A stretch of 64,000 nt of DNA from Roseovarius azorensis. GTDB taxonomy: Bacteria; Pseudomonadota; Alphaproteobacteria; Rhodobacterales; Rhodobacteraceae. The stretch lies in NCBI RefSeq assembly GCF_900109455.1, contig NZ_FOAG01000008.1, positions 118,398 through 182,397 on the forward strand. The letters run 5' to 3'. The notes under the pieces were generated by a model, which had not been told where the DNA came from, did no database searches, and saw only the letters and a program-made list of their open reading frames with translations. The position numbers were made by a program, and so were the translations under genes. This document shows, one piece after another, positions 54,935 to 64,000 of this stretch. The stretch's first letter is position 1. The number at the start of each line of letters is the position of its first letter.

Positions 54935-55468
54935 TTACTTCTTCTTGCCTTCCTTCTGGAAGATATACTCGTCCTTGTAGCGAACGCCCTTGCCCTTGTA
55001 GGGCTCGGGGCGACGCCAGTCGCGGATATTGGCCGCGACCTGACCGACGAGCTGCTTGTCCGTGCCCTCAACGACCAGTTCGGTCTGCTTCAGCGCGGTC
55101 ACAGTCACACCTTCCGGAATGGGAAAATCGACGTCATGGCTGTAGCCGAGATTCAGCTTGAGCACATTGCCCGCCATCTGCGCGCGATACCCCACGCCAC
55201 GGATTTCAAGCTCTTTCTTGAAGACATCCTTGGCTCCGTGCACCAGGTTGGCGATGACCGTACGGGTCATGCCCCACTGCTGACGGGCGCGTTTGGATTT
55301 GCCGCGCGGGGTGACAGAGATCTGACCGTCGGCGATGGTGATGGTGATATCATCGGTGGCGGTAAAGCTCTTGGTGGCCTTGGGGCCCTTGACCTCGATG
55401 GTCTGGCCCGAGAGCGTCGCTGTGACGCCATCGGGCAGGGCCACGGGTTGTTTGCCGATACGTGACAT
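54935..55468 (-). CDS. rplF: 50S ribosomal protein L6
   Basis: 177 residues, [15 protein letters not shown] start and [14 protein letters not shown] near the C-terminus, both L6 signatures. Near the decoding-stalk base of the large subunit. Confidence 0.97.
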   Translation of the reverse strand: MSRIGKQPVALPDGVTATLSGQTIEVKGPKATKSFTATDDITITIADGQISVTPRGKSKRARQQWGMTRTVIANLVHGAKDVFKKELEIRGVGYRAQMAGNVLKLNLGYSHDVDFPIPEGVTVTALKQTELVVEGTDKQLVGQVAANIRDWRRPEPYKGKGVRYKDEYIFQKEGKKK

Positions 55469-55480
55469 GTCCGGGTCTCC

Positions 55481-55873
55481 TCAGAATACAGTGCAGAGCA
55501 CTTCGCCGCCAACATTGGCTGCGCGCGCGGCTGCATCCGACATCACACCCTTGGGGGTGGAGACAATCGACACACCCAGGCCTTGGCGGACCTGCGCGAT
55601 GTCCTTGACGCCCATATAGACGCGACGACCGGGCTTCGAGACCCGTTTCATTTCGCGAATGACAGGGGTGCCCTCGAAATATTTAAGGCTGACCTCGATT
55701 GCCGCATGGCCATTACTGTCCTCGGTCATCTCGTAACCGCGGATATAGCCCTCTGCCGCCAGCACATCGAGAACGCGCACACGCATTTTCGAGGCCGGGG
55801 TCGTCACCGTGGATTTGCCACGCATCTGGGCGTTGCGGATCCGGGTGAGCATATCGCCGATAGGATCATTCAT
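55481..55873 (-). CDS. rpsH: 30S ribosomal protein S8
   Basis: 130 residues ([40 protein letters not shown]). In E. coli S8 is the spc-operon repressor; no assignable S8-binding hairpin was worked out here. Confidence 0.97.
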   Translation of the reverse strand: MNDPIGDMLTRIRNAQMRGKSTVTTPASKMRVRVLDVLAAEGYIRGYEMTEDSNGHAAIEVSLKYFEGTPVIREMKRVSKPGRRVYMGVKDIAQVRQGLGVSIVSTPKGVMSDAAARAANVGGEVLCTVF

Positions 55874-55885
55874 ACCAAATCTCCC

Positions 55886-56191
55886 TTACCAGCTGGATTT
55901 TACGAGGCCGGGCGCCTGACCGCTCGAGCCGAGCTCGCGCAGCATGATCCGGGACACTTTGAGTTTGCGGTAATACGCATGCGGACGGCCCGTGAGCTGA
56001 CAACGGTTGTGCAGCCGGGTGGCCGAACTGTTGCGCGGCAGTTCTGCCAGTTTCAGCGAGGCGCGGAACCGGTCTTCCATCGGTTTGCTTTCGTCACTGA
56101 TGATCGCCTTGAGCGCGGCGCGCTTCTTGGCGAAGCGGTCCACCAGCTTCTGACGCTTCTTCTCGCGTTCGACCATTGATTTCTTAGCCAT
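55886..56191 (-). CDS. rpsN: 30S ribosomal protein S14 (zinc-free type)
   Basis: 101 residues, the long form without the CxxC zinc ribbon (the zinc-containing form is about 60 residues). Ends [21 protein letters not shown] as expected. Confidence 0.97.
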   Translation of the reverse strand: MAKKSMVEREKKRQKLVDRFAKKRAALKAIISDESKPMEDRFRASLKLAELPRNSSATRLHNRCQLTGRPHAYYRKLKVSRIMLRELGSSGQAPGLVKSSW

Positions 56192-56210
56192 TAGTCTATC
56201 CTCCCGCGGC

Positions 56211-56774
56211 TCAGCTGTTGAAGGGCATGTTGAATTGCTTCAACAGCGCCTTGGCTTCAGCGTCGGTCTTCGCCGTGGTTGCGATGATGATGTCCATCCC
56301 CCAGACTTCGTCGACCTTGTCGAAGTTGATTTCGGGGAAAACGATATGCTCCTTGATGCCCATGGCATAGTTGCCACGTCCATCGAACGACTTGCCCGAG
56401 ACCCCGCGAAAATCGCGAATACGGGGCATGGCGATGGTAATAAGGCGATCAAGGAAATCATACATGCGGTTGCCGCGCAGCGTGACCTTGGCCCCGAGCG
56501 GCATGTCCTCGCGCACCCGGAACCCGGCGATCGAATTGCGCGCCTTGGTGATCACCGCACGCTGACCGGCGATGGTGCTCAGATCCTCCTGGGCCGATTT
56601 GGCCTTTTTGGAATCGCGCACCGCTTCTGCGCCACAGCCAATGTTCAGGACGATCTTGTCCAGACGCGGAATCTGCATGTCGTTCTTGTAACCGAACTCT
56701 TCTTTCAGAGCAGGCTTGATCACCTCGCGGAAATGCGTCTTGAGGCGCGGGGTATAGGTTGCAGTATCAAGCAT
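56211..56774 (-). CDS. rplE: 50S ribosomal protein L5
   Basis: 187 residues, with [21 protein letters not shown], the loop [20 protein letters not shown] and [18 protein letters not shown]. 5S rRNA binding. Its start overlaps the rplX stop by 8 bp. Confidence 0.97.
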   Translation of the reverse strand: MLDTATYTPRLKTHFREVIKPALKEEFGYKNDMQIPRLDKIVLNIGCGAEAVRDSKKAKSAQEDLSTIAGQRAVITKARNSIAGFRVREDMPLGAKVTLRGNRMYDFLDRLITIAMPRIRDFRGVSGKSFDGRGNYAMGIKEHIVFPEINFDKVDEVWGMDIIIATTAKTDAEAKALLKQFNMPFNS

Positions 56775-57078
56775 CGATCACATCCCCCGTGGTCTTGGCA
56801 AAGCGCACCTTTTTCTCGCCTTCGATCCTGAAGCCGACGCGGGTGGGTTTGCCGTTCTTGTCGACAATTGCGAGGTTGCTCAGGTCGATCGGCATCGCCT
56901 TGGGGATACGACCACCTTGGCTCGACTGGCTCTGGCGTGTGTGGCGGACAGCCATGTTGACGCCCTCGACCACGGCCTTGCCGGATTTGGGATCAACGTT
57001 GATTATCGTGCCCTTCTGGCCCTTGTCCTTACCGGCCAGAACGACGACGTTATCGCCTTTTTTCAGTTTGGCAGCCAT
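56767..57078 (-). CDS. rplX: 50S ribosomal protein L24
   Basis: 103 residues, KOW motif [20 protein letters not shown] at the N-terminus. An early assembly protein. Follows rplN by 1 bp. Confidence 0.97.
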   Translation of the reverse strand: MAAKLKKGDNVVVLAGKDKGQKGTIINVDPKSGKAVVEGVNMAVRHTRQSQSSQGGRIPKAMPIDLSNLAIVDKNGKPTRVGFRIEGEKKVRFAKTTGDVIDA

Positions 57079-57079
57079 C

Positions 57080-57448
57080 TTACAGCACCTCCGGGGCGAG
57101 CGAGATGATTTTCATGAAGTTCTTGGCGCGCAATTCGCGCACAACCGGCCCGAAGATACGGGTGCCGACCGGCTCGCCCGCGTTGTTCAGGATGACGGCG
57201 GCGTTGCGGTCAAAACGGATAGCGGTGCCGTCTTCGCGACGGACTTCTTTGGCGGTGCGCACGACGACGGCCTTGCGGACGTCGCCCTTCTTCACGCGAC
57301 CACGCGGGATGGCTTCCTTTACCGAGACGACGATGATGTCGCCAACGGATGCGTATTTACGCTTGGAACCACCCAGAACCTTGATGCACTGAACACGGCG
57401 CGCGCCGCTGTTGTCAGCAACATCCAGATTGGTCTGCATCTGGATCAT
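57080..57448 (-). CDS. rplN: 50S ribosomal protein L14
   Basis: 122 residues, [20 protein letters not shown] and NEAGEP-type region [21 protein letters not shown]. The 80 bp to rpsQ contains no gene. Confidence 0.97.
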   Translation of the reverse strand: MIQMQTNLDVADNSGARRVQCIKVLGGSKRKYASVGDIIVVSVKEAIPRGRVKKGDVRKAVVVRTAKEVRREDGTAIRFDRNAAVILNNAGEPVGTRIFGPVVRELRAKNFMKIISLAPEVL

Positions 57449-57528
57449 TTGGTTTCTCCCGACCTATGGGGGGCGATGCATTGCCTTGTCCCCAGGGTTT
57501 CGATTAATGTCGAAAGACGCTGAGGGCG

Positions 57529-57759
57529 TTACGCCTCCAGCACCTCCCAACGTTTCGTTTTCGATCTCGGCGCGCATTCGATGATGCGAACGGTATCGCC
57601 GACCTTGAAAGCATTGTTTTCATCGTGAGCCCGGTATTTCTTGGACTTGCGGATGGTCTTTTGCAGAACCGGGTGCTTGAAGCGGCGTTCAACCGACACG
57701 GTGATGGTCTGTTCGTTGGCGTCGCTGGTGACGGTGCCTTGAAGGATACGTTTGGGCAT
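57529..57759 (-). CDS. rpsQ: 30S ribosomal protein S17
   Basis: 76 residues, [20 protein letters not shown] and [21 protein letters not shown]. 16S rRNA primary binder. 15 bp after rpmC. Confidence 0.96.
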   Translation of the reverse strand: MPKRILQGTVTSDANEQTITVSVERRFKHPVLQKTIRKSKKYRAHDENNAFKVGDTVRIIECAPRSKTKRWEVLEA

Positions 57760-57774
57760 TGTTCAAGGTCTCCG

Positions 57775-57984
57775 TTATTCAGCGCCTGAAGCCGCACCGG
57801 CGGCTTTTTCGTTCAGGATGGTCAGCACGCGCGCGGCGTCGCGGCGGGCGGTGCGCATCTGTGCAGGGTTTTCCAGTTGGCCGGTGGCCGCCCGAAAGCG
57901 CAGGTTGAACTGCTGCTTTTTCAGGTTTGTCAGCTCTTCCCGGAGTTGATCCGGGGTCTTGTCACGCAGTTCCTTGGCGTTCAT
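57775..57984 (-). CDS. rpmC: 50S ribosomal protein L29
   Basis: 69 residues, [20 protein letters not shown] and [21 protein letters not shown] chose the ATG at 57984; six in-frame residues upstream (MRRKKA) are not conserved. First gene after the oxygenase insertion, with its own likely promoter. Confidence 0.96.
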   Translation of the reverse strand: MNAKELRDKTPDQLREELTNLKKQQFNLRFRAATGQLENPAQMRTARRDAARVLTILNEKAAGAASGAE

Positions 57985-58105
57985 CGCCTTTTTCCTTCTC
58001 AAAACACCGGACGGCCCCTGACGGTTGGCTCAGGGTCACCCAAAACCCGGTGGATTCATTGCAAAACACGCGAATCCCGGACAGGCCGGGCACGCAGATT
58101 GGGGC

Positions 58106-58134
58106 TCTATAAGGGAGGCGGGGCGCGAGGGCAA
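58106..58134 (-). promoter_or_regulatory. Likely promoter of the rpmC-rpmD segment
   Basis: On the minus strand TTGCCC (58134-58129), a 17-bp spacer and TATAGA (58111-58106) lie in the 200-bp gap upstream of rpmC. The spacing is ideal and the hexamers are close to consensus for alphaproteobacterial growth promoters. The rest of the gap holds a GC-rich leader with no gene. Confidence 0.65.
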
Positions 58135-58184
58135 GGGATAAGTTTGGAATTACCCGGGCCGGGAGAAACGCACCGTTGGGGTCA

Positions 58185-58805
58185 TCACCCCCACCCGTAA
58201 TTGAAGCTCACGCTGATTCGGTCCTCTTCGGACATGTTCATCGGCACCTCGTGGCGCAGCCACGATTCCCAGAGCAGGACGTCCCCCACCTGCGGGCGGG
58301 CATAGACGAAGGTGCGCAGTTCTTCGCGCGCCTCTTTCCGGCGGGCGGGCGCGGCCATCATCCGCGCGGAACGCGGGTCTTCCAGCTTGAGCGCGCTCGC
58401 GCCTCCCGGCATCGCCACATAGGTGGTGCCGGAAATCACCGAATGGGGGTGAATATGACTTGCGTGCATGCCGCCCTCGGGCAGGATGTTGATCCAGATA
58501 TCCTCGAGGGTCAGCGCCTTGCCCTCGAGATCGAATTCCAGATCCTCGGCAAAGGCCGCAACATGAGCATCCAGAGATGCCACCAGATCGGCAAAGATCG
58601 GGAAACGCCACGGCAGATCGGTCAGCGAGGCATAGGAGGTATAGCCGGGATAGCCGTTTTCCTCGCACCATTTCTGGCCCGCCCCGTCATCCTCGGCGAT
58701 AGAATAGCAGGACGCCTCCAAATCCATCGGATCAATGGCGGGGCCATGATCCGAGAGCGCGGCGCGATAGAGGCGGGTAACGAAAAGAGAGTTGATCTGT
58801 GACAT
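58185..58805 (-). CDS. Fe(II)/2-oxoglutarate oxygenase-like protein (TIGR02466 type) within the ribosomal cluster
   Basis: 206 residues. A histidine-rich core GGMHASHIHPHSVISGTTYV (residues 111-130) and a distal LRHEVPMN (His185) then RISVSFNY (Arg196) fit a jelly-roll 2OG-Fe(II) oxygenase: a facial triad built from the HxH segment and His185, with Arg binding 2-oxoglutarate. The exact ligands are inference. It lies between rplP and rpmC with a terminator upstream and a promoter downstream. Its substrate is unknown; a ribosomal protein is an attractive but unproven idea. Confidence 0.8.
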   Translation of the reverse strand: MSQINSLFVTRLYRAALSDHGPAIDPMDLEASCYSIAEDDGAGQKWCEENGYPGYTSYASLTDLPWRFPIFADLVASLDAHVAAFAEDLEFDLEGKALTLEDIWINILPEGGMHASHIHPHSVISGTTYVAMPGGASALKLEDPRSARMMAAPARRKEAREELRTFVYARPQVGDVLLWESWLRHEVPMNMSEEDRISVSFNYGWG

Positions 58806-58846
58806 GGGCCGTTGATACCCCACCACGCGCGCCGACGCGAGATGCT

Positions 58847-58882
58847 AAAACGAAACCCCCCGCGCGATCGCTCGCGCGGGGG
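58847..58882 (-). terminator. Rho-independent terminator after rplP
   Basis: CCCCCGCGCGA (58857-58867) and TCGCGCGGGGG (58872-58882) form an 11-bp stem with a 4-nt loop; on the minus strand it is followed by GTTTCGTTTT. It separates the S10 half from the oxygenase gene and the spc half. Confidence 0.85.
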
Positions 58883-58915
58883 CAATATCGCAGAGTGGGT
58901 GTGACCCCGCCGGAT

Positions 58916-59329
58916 TTACCAGTCCTCGCGGACCACCACGCGGGTCTTGATCGGCAGTTTCATCGCTGCAAGGCGCAGGGCCTCAAACGCCACCGCCTCG
59001 CCGACGCCGTCGATCTCGAACATCACCCGGCCCGGCTTGACCTTGCAGGCCCAGTAATCGACCGAGCCCTTGCCCTTGCCCATCCGCACCTCGGTGGGTT
59101 TGGACGAAACCGGCGTGTCCGGAAAAATCCGGATCCATACCCGGCCCTGGCGCTTCATGTGGCGCGTCATCGCGCGGCGGGCTGCCTCGATCTGACGGGC
59201 TGTCACACGCTCCGGCTCGGTCGCCTTGAGGCCGAAAGTGCCAAAGTTGAGATCAGAGCCGCCCTTGGCCTCGCCCTTGATCCGGCCCTTGAACTGCTTG
59301 CGGAATTTCGTACGCTTTGGTTGAAGCAT
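58916..59329 (-). CDS. rplP: 50S ribosomal protein L16
   Basis: 137 residues, [20 protein letters not shown] and [23 protein letters not shown]16 carries the arginine that YcfD hydroxylates in E. coli (Arg81 region); the equivalent segment [17 protein letters not shown] is present. Confidence 0.97.
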   Translation of the reverse strand: MLQPKRTKFRKQFKGRIKGEAKGGSDLNFGTFGLKATEPERVTARQIEAARRAMTRHMKRQGRVWIRIFPDTPVSSKPTEVRMGKGKGSVDYWACKVKPGRVMFEIDGVGEAVAFEALRLAAMKLPIKTRVVVREDW

Positions 59330-59340
59330 CTTCTCTCTCC

Positions 59341-60048
59341 TTACCGGCGGCCGCCGGCGCCACGGGGCGCGGGACCATCCTGGAGTTCCTGGGCCTTGCG
59401 GTCACGGGCACCGGGATCGTGCTCCATGATCTCGCCCTTGAATATCCACACCTTGATGCCGATGATGCCATAGGCGGTCGTGGCCTCGACATTGGCATAG
59501 TCGATATCGGCGCGCAGGGTGTGCAGCGGCACGCGGCCTTCGCGATACCATTCGGTGCGGGCAATCTCTGCTCCGCCGAGGCGGCCAGAGACGTTGACCC
59601 GGATGCCCAAGGCTCCCATGCGCATGGCGTTCTGCACGGCGCGTTTCATCGCACGGCGGAACGACACCCGACGCTCGAGCTGCTGTGCGATGCTCTCGCC
59701 CACCAGTGCCGCGTCAAGCTCGGGCTTGCGGACCTCGACGATGTTGAGGTGCAGTTCGCTTGCGGTCATCGCCGCCAGCTTCTTGCGCAGACCCTCGATA
59801 TCGGCGCCTTTCTTGCCGATGATCACGCCGGGACGGGCGGTGTGGATTGTCACCCGGCACTTCTTGTGTGGGCGCTCGATGATCACACGGCTGATGCCGG
59901 CCTGCTTGCACTCTTCGCCGATGAACTTGCGCATCGCAAGATCCTCAAGCAGCAGATTGCCATAGTCCTTGGTGTCGGCATACCAGCGGCTGTCCCAGGT
60001 GCGGTTCACCTGCAGGCGCATGCCAATCGGATTGACTTTGTTACCCAT
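59341..60048 (-). CDS. rpsC: 30S ribosomal protein S3
   Basis: 235 residues, N-terminal [20 protein letters not shown], the KH domain [19 protein letters not shown], and a GAGGRR tail. Its start codon shares a base with the rplV stop. Confidence 0.97.
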   Translation of the reverse strand: MGNKVNPIGMRLQVNRTWDSRWYADTKDYGNLLLEDLAMRKFIGEECKQAGISRVIIERPHKKCRVTIHTARPGVIIGKKGADIEGLRKKLAAMTASELHLNIVEVRKPELDAALVGESIAQQLERRVSFRRAMKRAVQNAMRMGALGIRVNVSGRLGGAEIARTEWYREGRVPLHTLRADIDYANVEATTAYGIIGIKVWIFKGEIMEHDPGARDRKAQELQDGPAPRGAGGRR

Positions 60049-60428
60049 TAGGCTTGCTCCTCAATTTCACGCACCTTGATCGTCAGCTCCGAGAACGGCT
60101 TGCGCAGGGCGCCAAACCGGCCACGGGCGCGCGGGCGGCCACGCTTCATGATCAGGTTCTTGCCAACATAGGCCTCTGCCACAACCAGACCATCCACATC
60201 GAGATTGTGGTTGTTCTCGGCATTGGCGATCGCCGATTGCAGACATTTCTTGACATCGGCGGCGATGCGCTTGTTCGAGAACGTCAGATCGGTCAGCGCC
60301 TTGTCGACCTTCTTGCCACGGATCATCGCGGCCACAAGGTTGAGCTTCTGCGGGCTGGTACGAAGCATGCGCAACTTGGCCATTGCTTCGTTGTCGGCCA
60401 CGCGGCGGGGGTTCTTTTCCTTGCCCAT
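60048..60428 (-). CDS. rplV: 50S ribosomal protein L22
   Basis: 126 residues, including [22 protein letters not shown] and [24 protein letters not shown]. Lines the peptide exit tunnel. Confidence 0.97.
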   Translation of the reverse strand: MGKEKNPRRVADNEAMAKLRMLRTSPQKLNLVAAMIRGKKVDKALTDLTFSNKRIAADVKKCLQSAIANAENNHNLDVDGLVVAEAYVGKNLIMKRGRPRARGRFGALRKPFSELTIKVREIEEQA

Positions 60429-60431
60429 GAC

Positions 60432-60710
60432 TTACTTCCGCTTCGCTTTTTTGTCAGCCGCATGACCGTAATAGGTCCGGGTCGGCGAGTATTCGCCGAA
60501 CTTCTGACCGATCATGTCTTCGGTGACGTTGACAGGGATATGCTTGTGGCCGTTGTAAACGCCGAACGTCAGGCCGACAAACTGCGGCAGGATCGTCGAA
60601 CGACGCGACCAGATCTTGATGACTTCGTTACGCCCCGACTCGCGCGATGCTTCAGCCTTTTTCAGGACATAGGCATCGACGAATGGGCCTTTCCATACAG
60701 AACGTGCCAT
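60432..60710 (-). CDS. rpsS: 30S ribosomal protein S19
   Basis: 92 residues, [47 protein letters not shown]. 3 bp after rplB. Confidence 0.97.
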   Translation of the reverse strand: MARSVWKGPFVDAYVLKKAEASRESGRNEVIKIWSRRSTILPQFVGLTFGVYNGHKHIPVNVTEDMIGQKFGEYSPTRTYYGHAADKKAKRK

Positions 60711-60713
60711 GTG

Positions 60714-61556
60714 TTAGCGGCCCTTCTTCTTGGCGTGACGCGAGCGCAGGATAAGATCCTGCGACGCCTTGTTCTTGTTGCGGGTACGCGCGCCCTTGGT
60801 GGGTTTGCCCCAGGGCGTGACCGGGTGACGACCACCCGAGGTGCGACCCTCGCCACCACCATGCGGGTGGTCGATCGGGTTCATCACGACACCGCGCACA
60901 GAGGGGCGGATGCCCTTGTGACGCATGCGACCGGCCTTGCCGTAATTCTGGTTTGAGTTGTCGGGGTTGCTGACGGCGCCGACGGTGGCCATGCATTCCT
61001 GACGCACGAGGCGCAGCTCACCCGAGCTGAGGCGGATCTGCGCATAGCCGCCATCGCGGCCCACGAATTGCGCATAGGTGCCGGCGGCGCGTGCGATCTG
61101 CCCGCCCTTGCCTGCCTTCAGCTCGATGTTGTGAACGATCGTGCCGATGGGCATGCCCGAGAACGGCATCGCGTTGCCCGGCTTGATGTCGGCCTTGGCG
61201 CTTGCGATCACCTTGTCGCCAATCGCCAGACGTTGTGGCGCCAGGATATAGGCCTGCTCACCGTCCTCATATCTGATCAGGGCGATGAACGCGGTGCGGT
61301 TCGGATCATATTCGATCCGTTCCACCGTGGCAGAAACATCGAATTTGCTGCGTTTGAAATCGACGATGCGGTAGAGACGCTTTGCCCCGCCGCCCTTGCG
61401 ACGCATCGTGATCCGCCCGGTATTGTTTCGACCGCCGTTCTTGGTCAGACCCTCGGTGAGGGATTTGACGGGACGGCCCTTCCACAATTCCGAACGGTCG
61501 ATCAGCACCAGCCCACGCTGGCCCGGCGTCGTCGGCTTATACGACTTGAGTGCCAT
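60714..61556 (-). CDS. rplB: 50S ribosomal protein L2
   Basis: 280 residues, [20 protein letters not shown] start and [27 protein letters not shown] near the C-terminus (peptidyl-transferase support). I chose the ATG at 61556; 32 in-frame residues upstream have no homology. A hairpin lies in the gap to rplW. Confidence 0.97.
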   Translation of the reverse strand: MALKSYKPTTPGQRGLVLIDRSELWKGRPVKSLTEGLTKNGGRNNTGRITMRRKGGGAKRLYRIVDFKRSKFDVSATVERIEYDPNRTAFIALIRYEDGEQAYILAPQRLAIGDKVIASAKADIKPGNAMPFSGMPIGTIVHNIELKAGKGGQIARAAGTYAQFVGRDGGYAQIRLSSGELRLVRQECMATVGAVSNPDNSNQNYGKAGRMRHKGIRPSVRGVVMNPIDHPHGGGEGRTSGGRHPVTPWGKPTKGARTRNKNKASQDLILRSRHAKKKGR

Positions 61557-61674
61557 GCTTTCTGTCTTCCGTTTGCTATTGACGCGGACCATCACCAGGC
61601 CCCGCCTATGTTGTAGCCCCCCATCATGGGTGACCGAGATATAGGGCCCCAAAGGTCCCCGACTTAAACAGCCA

Positions 61675-61698
61675 TGGCCCCGGGCAATGCCGGGGCCA
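61675..61698 (-). other. Hairpin between rplW and rplB
   Basis: TGGCCCCGG (61675-61683) and CCGGGGCCA (61690-61698) form a 9-bp stem with a GCAATG-type loop in a 163-bp gap. There is no U-rich tail. A ribosomal-protein autoregulatory or attenuation structure is possible. Confidence 0.5.
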
Positions 61699-61719
61699 CG
61701 AGAGATTCGCGGCTTACTA

Positions 61720-62016
61720 TCAGAGACCTGTGGTCACGTCGATAGTGTTTCCCTCTGCCAGCGTCACATAAGCTTTCTTGACGTCATTCCGACGGCCCAA
61801 CTGGCCGCGGAAGCGTTTTTGCTTGCCCTTGGTGATCGTGGTGTTCACGGCCTTGACCTTGACCCCGAAGAGCGCCTCGACGGCCTCCTTGATCTGAGGT
61901 TTGTTGGCATCCATGTGAACCTCGAATACCACGGCACCGTTATCCGAGGCCATCGTGGCCTTTTCGGTGATGACCGGCTTGCGGATCACATCGTAATGTT
62001 CAGGTTTCGCGCTCAT
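61720..62016 (-). CDS. rplW: 50S ribosomal protein L23
   Basis: 98 residues, [20 protein letters not shown] and [29 protein letters not shown]. Docking site for signal recognition particle and trigger factor. Its start overlaps the rplD stop. Confidence 0.97.
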   Translation of the reverse strand: MSAKPEHYDVIRKPVITEKATMASDNGAVVFEVHMDANKPQIKEAVEALFGVKVKAVNTTITKGKQKRFRGQLGRRNDVKKAYVTLAEGNTIDVTTGL

Positions 62017-62630
62017 TTCAGACGAGCCTCCAGTGCTTCGACACCCGCCTTGGTCAGCACGAGCGTGTCGCGCTTGAGGATGTCATAGACGTTTGCGCCC
62101 ATCGACGGCAGCACATCGAGACCCTCGATGTTGCGTGCGGCCTTGGCGAAATCGGGGTTCACCGCAGCGCCGTCGATGATCAGCGCGCGTTTCCAACCCA
62201 GATCCCTGACCTGCTTGGCCAGTTGCGCGGTCTTGCCGTTCGACGATGCCTCGTCGATGATCACCAGCTCACCCGCGCGGGCCTTGGCCGAGAGCGCGTG
62301 CTTGAGACCAAGCTGACGCACCTTCTTGGGCAGGTCATGGGCGTGGCTGCGGGGCGTCGGACCCTTGTAAATGCCACCGTGGCGGAAGATCGGCGCGTTC
62401 TTGTCACCGTGGCGTGCGCCGCCGGTGCCCTTCTGGCGATAGATCTTCTTGGTGGAATAGCTGGTCTCCGACCGGGTCTTGACCTTGTGCGTGCCGGCCT
62501 GCGCCTTGTTGCGCTGCCAACGGACGACACGGTGCAGGATATCCGCGCGCGGTTCCAGGCCGAAGATGTCTTCGCCCAGATCGACCGAGCCGGCCTTGCC
62601 GCCGTCCAGTTTGATCACGTCGAGTTTCAT
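62013..62630 (-). CDS. rplD: 50S ribosomal protein L4
   Basis: 205 residues, [20 protein letters not shown] and [45 protein letters not shown]. Its start overlaps the rplC stop (ATGA). Confidence 0.97.
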   Translation of the reverse strand: MKLDVIKLDGGKAGSVDLGEDIFGLEPRADILHRVVRWQRNKAQAGTHKVKTRSETSYSTKKIYRQKGTGGARHGDKNAPIFRHGGIYKGPTPRSHAHDLPKKVRQLGLKHALSAKARAGELVIIDEASSNGKTAQLAKQVRDLGWKRALIIDGAAVNPDFAKAARNIEGLDVLPSMGANVYDILKRDTLVLTKAGVEALEARLK

Positions 62631-63469
62631 TCTTCGCCTTCCTTCTTCTCAGCCTGAATCTCGGCCTCAGCCTCTTTCAGAGCGGCTTCTTCCGCGGCGG
62701 CGGCCTCTTCGGCGAGACGCTTGGCTTCGGCTTCCGCCTCGGCAGCGGCCTGTGCCGCAGCGGCCTCGGCAGCTTTTGCAGCCTCTTCGGCGGCCGATTT
62801 CAACGCGGCGGGCAGGATGGCGTTCTCGGGAAACGGTTTCTTGACCGCATCCTTGATCGTCACCCAGCCACCCCTGGAGCCGGGAACCGCACCCTTGATC
62901 ATGATCAGGCCGCGCTCTGCATCCGTGCGCACAACCTGAAGGTTCTGCGTAGTGACACGGGCCGCGCCCATGTGACCGGCCATCTTCTTGCCCTTGAACA
63001 CCTTGCCGGGATCCTGACACTGGCCGGTAGAGCCATGCGAACGGTGGCTGATCGACACACCGTGGCTGGCCCGCAGACCGCCGAAGTTGTGCCGCTTCAT
63101 CGCACCGGCAAAGCCCTTGCCGATCGAGGTGCCCGAGACATCGACGAACTGACCGGCAAAGTAATGATCAGCAGTGATTTCCTCGCCCACGTTGATCAGG
63201 TTCTCAGGCGCCACGCGGAATTCCGCGATCTTGCGCTTGGGTTCCACCTTGGCGGCAGCGAAATGGCCGCGCATCGGCTGGCTCACCCGCTTGGCCTTGG
63301 CCGTGCCGGCTCCAAGCTGGACAGCCGAATAGCCGTCCTTTTCAGGGGTGCGCTGTGCCACCACCTGAAGTTTGTCGAGTTGAAGAACGGTCACAGGCAC
63401 CTGCCTGCCGTCGTCCATGAAAAGCCGGGTCATGCCGACTTTTTTCGCGATCACACCAGAGCGCAACAT
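62627..63469 (-). CDS. rplC: 50S ribosomal protein L3 with extended C-terminus
   Basis: 280 residues; the core ([21 protein letters not shown] to [24 protein letters not shown]) is normal, but about 55 residues are added after it, rich in Ala and Glu ([17 protein letters not shown]). E. coli L3 is 209 residues. The extension is a charged, probably helical tail that would project from the ribosome. Confidence 0.96.
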   Translation of the reverse strand: MLRSGVIAKKVGMTRLFMDDGRQVPVTVLQLDKLQVVAQRTPEKDGYSAVQLGAGTAKAKRVSQPMRGHFAAAKVEPKRKIAEFRVAPENLINVGEEITADHYFAGQFVDVSGTSIGKGFAGAMKRHNFGGLRASHGVSISHRSHGSTGQCQDPGKVFKGKKMAGHMGAARVTTQNLQVVRTDAERGLIMIKGAVPGSRGGWVTIKDAVKKPFPENAILPAALKSAAEEAAKAAEAAAAQAAAEAEAEAKRLAEEAAAAEEAALKEAEAEIQAEKKEGEE

Positions 63470-63481
63470 CTCTTGCTCTCC

Positions 63482-63790
63482 TTAAACCGAAATCTGCACA
63501 TCCACGCCAGCGGCGAGGTCGAGCTTCATCAGCGCGTCCACCGTCTGGGGCGTGGGGTCGACGATGTCCAAGAGACGCTTGTGCGTCCGGATCTCGAACT
63601 GGTCGCGGGATTTCTTGTTCACGTGGGGGCCACGCAGAACGGTGAATTTCTCGATCTTGTTCGGCAGCGGAATCGGCCCTCGAACCTGTGCCCCGGTCCG
63701 CTTGGCCGTGTTGACGATTTCCTGCGTGCTGGCATCCAGAACGCGGTAGTCAAACGCCTTGAGCCGGATGCGAATATTCTGGCTTTGCAT
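63482..63790 (-). CDS. rpsJ: 30S ribosomal protein S10
   Basis: 102 residues, [21 protein letters not shown] and [31 protein letters not shown]. First gene of the S10 operon; also a NusB partner in antitermination. Confidence 0.97.
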   Translation of the reverse strand: MQSQNIRIRLKAFDYRVLDASTQEIVNTAKRTGAQVRGPIPLPNKIEKFTVLRGPHVNKKSRDQFEIRTHKRLLDIVDPTPQTVDALMKLDLAAGVDVQISV

Positions 63791-63829
63791 TAGTCTAGCC
63801 TTTCACGGCATTGGAGTTGATAGGAGGAA

Positions 63830-63846
63830 GGCCGGACCATCCGGCC
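63830..63846 (-). other. Small hairpin between tuf and rpsJ
   Basis: GGCCGG (63830-63835) and CCGGCC (63841-63846) with a 5-nt loop sit between tuf and rpsJ. On the minus strand the tail is TTCCTCC, so it looks like a weak attenuator or processing structure rather than a full terminator. Confidence 0.5.
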
Positions 63847-63871
63847 CCCCTCGTCGAACCCTGAAGGTTGT

Positions 63872-64000
<129 letters not shown>

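Noticed and set aside
57940..57962. CCGGAGTTGATCCGGGG palindrome resembling an intergenic repeat
   Set aside because: Lies within the rpmC coding sequence and is explained by the codons.

Overview
This is a high-GC chromosome segment from an aerobic anoxygenic phototroph, almost certainly an alphaproteobacterium of the Rhodobacteraceae (Roseobacter group). The evidence is the order and content of the photosynthesis gene cluster, pufC in place of pufX, acsF as the only cyclase seen here, spheroidene-pathway carotenoid genes (crtA, crtC, crtD, crtF), TGT-N12-ACA operators of the PpsR/CrtJ type, and a phosphatidylcholine synthase next to the ribosomal operon. I cannot name genus or species from sequence alone.

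Layout. (1) 1-27442, photosynthesis gene cluster: the end of puhC, a 98-aa ORF, acsF, puhE, hemA and a cytochrome c gene read rightward and meet dxs head-on. The leftward superoperon crtE-crtF-bchC-bchX-(54-aa ORF)-bchY-bchZ-pufQ-pufB-pufA-pufL-pufM-pufC lies between 17441 and 6376. crtD-crtC read rightward, crtI-crtB-tspO leftward, and crtA-bchI-bchD-bchO rightward. PpsR-type palindromes lie in the bchC, crtE/crtD and crtI/crtA regulatory gaps. (2) 27476-29097: an H-NOX protein translationally coupled to a diguanylate cyclase. (3) 29231-31508: a TPP riboswitch driving an ABC ATPase, a TenA-family protein and a permease. (4) 31622-41972, mixed housekeeping and accessory genes: NYN nuclease, MttB-family methyltransferase, DMT exporter, HAD phosphatase, DUF3572, a PleD-like diguanylate cyclase with degenerate receivers, an AraC regulator divergent from a Tat-exported isochorismatase-fold hydrolase, mtnP and apt. 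(5) 42090-53693: ruvC-ruvA-ruvB, a DUF1127 gene, prmA, an MFS transporter, priA, transaldolase, DUF484, xerC, a cytochrome P460-like protein and pcs. (6) 53784-64000: the leftward tuf-S10-spc ribosomal cluster, broken by a 2-oxoglutarate-oxygenase-like gene between rplP and rpmC and ending at rpmD.

The most unusual observations are: a triheme (not tetraheme) PufC; a crtA whose best-supported start codon is ATT; a crtC whose conserved N-terminus has no ATG, GTG or TTG start; an uncharacterised 54-aa ORF coupled between bchX and bchY; a dispersed hairpin element placed just before the ribosome-binding sites of puhE and bchZ; a bchC promoter whose -35 and -10 boxes each sit inside a PpsR palindrome; a PleD-like protein that has lost its phospho-acceptor residues; and an Fe(II)/2OG oxygenase-like gene flanked by a terminator and a promoter at the S10/spc junction. 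No tRNA, rRNA, CRISPR array, transposase or prophage gene was seen.
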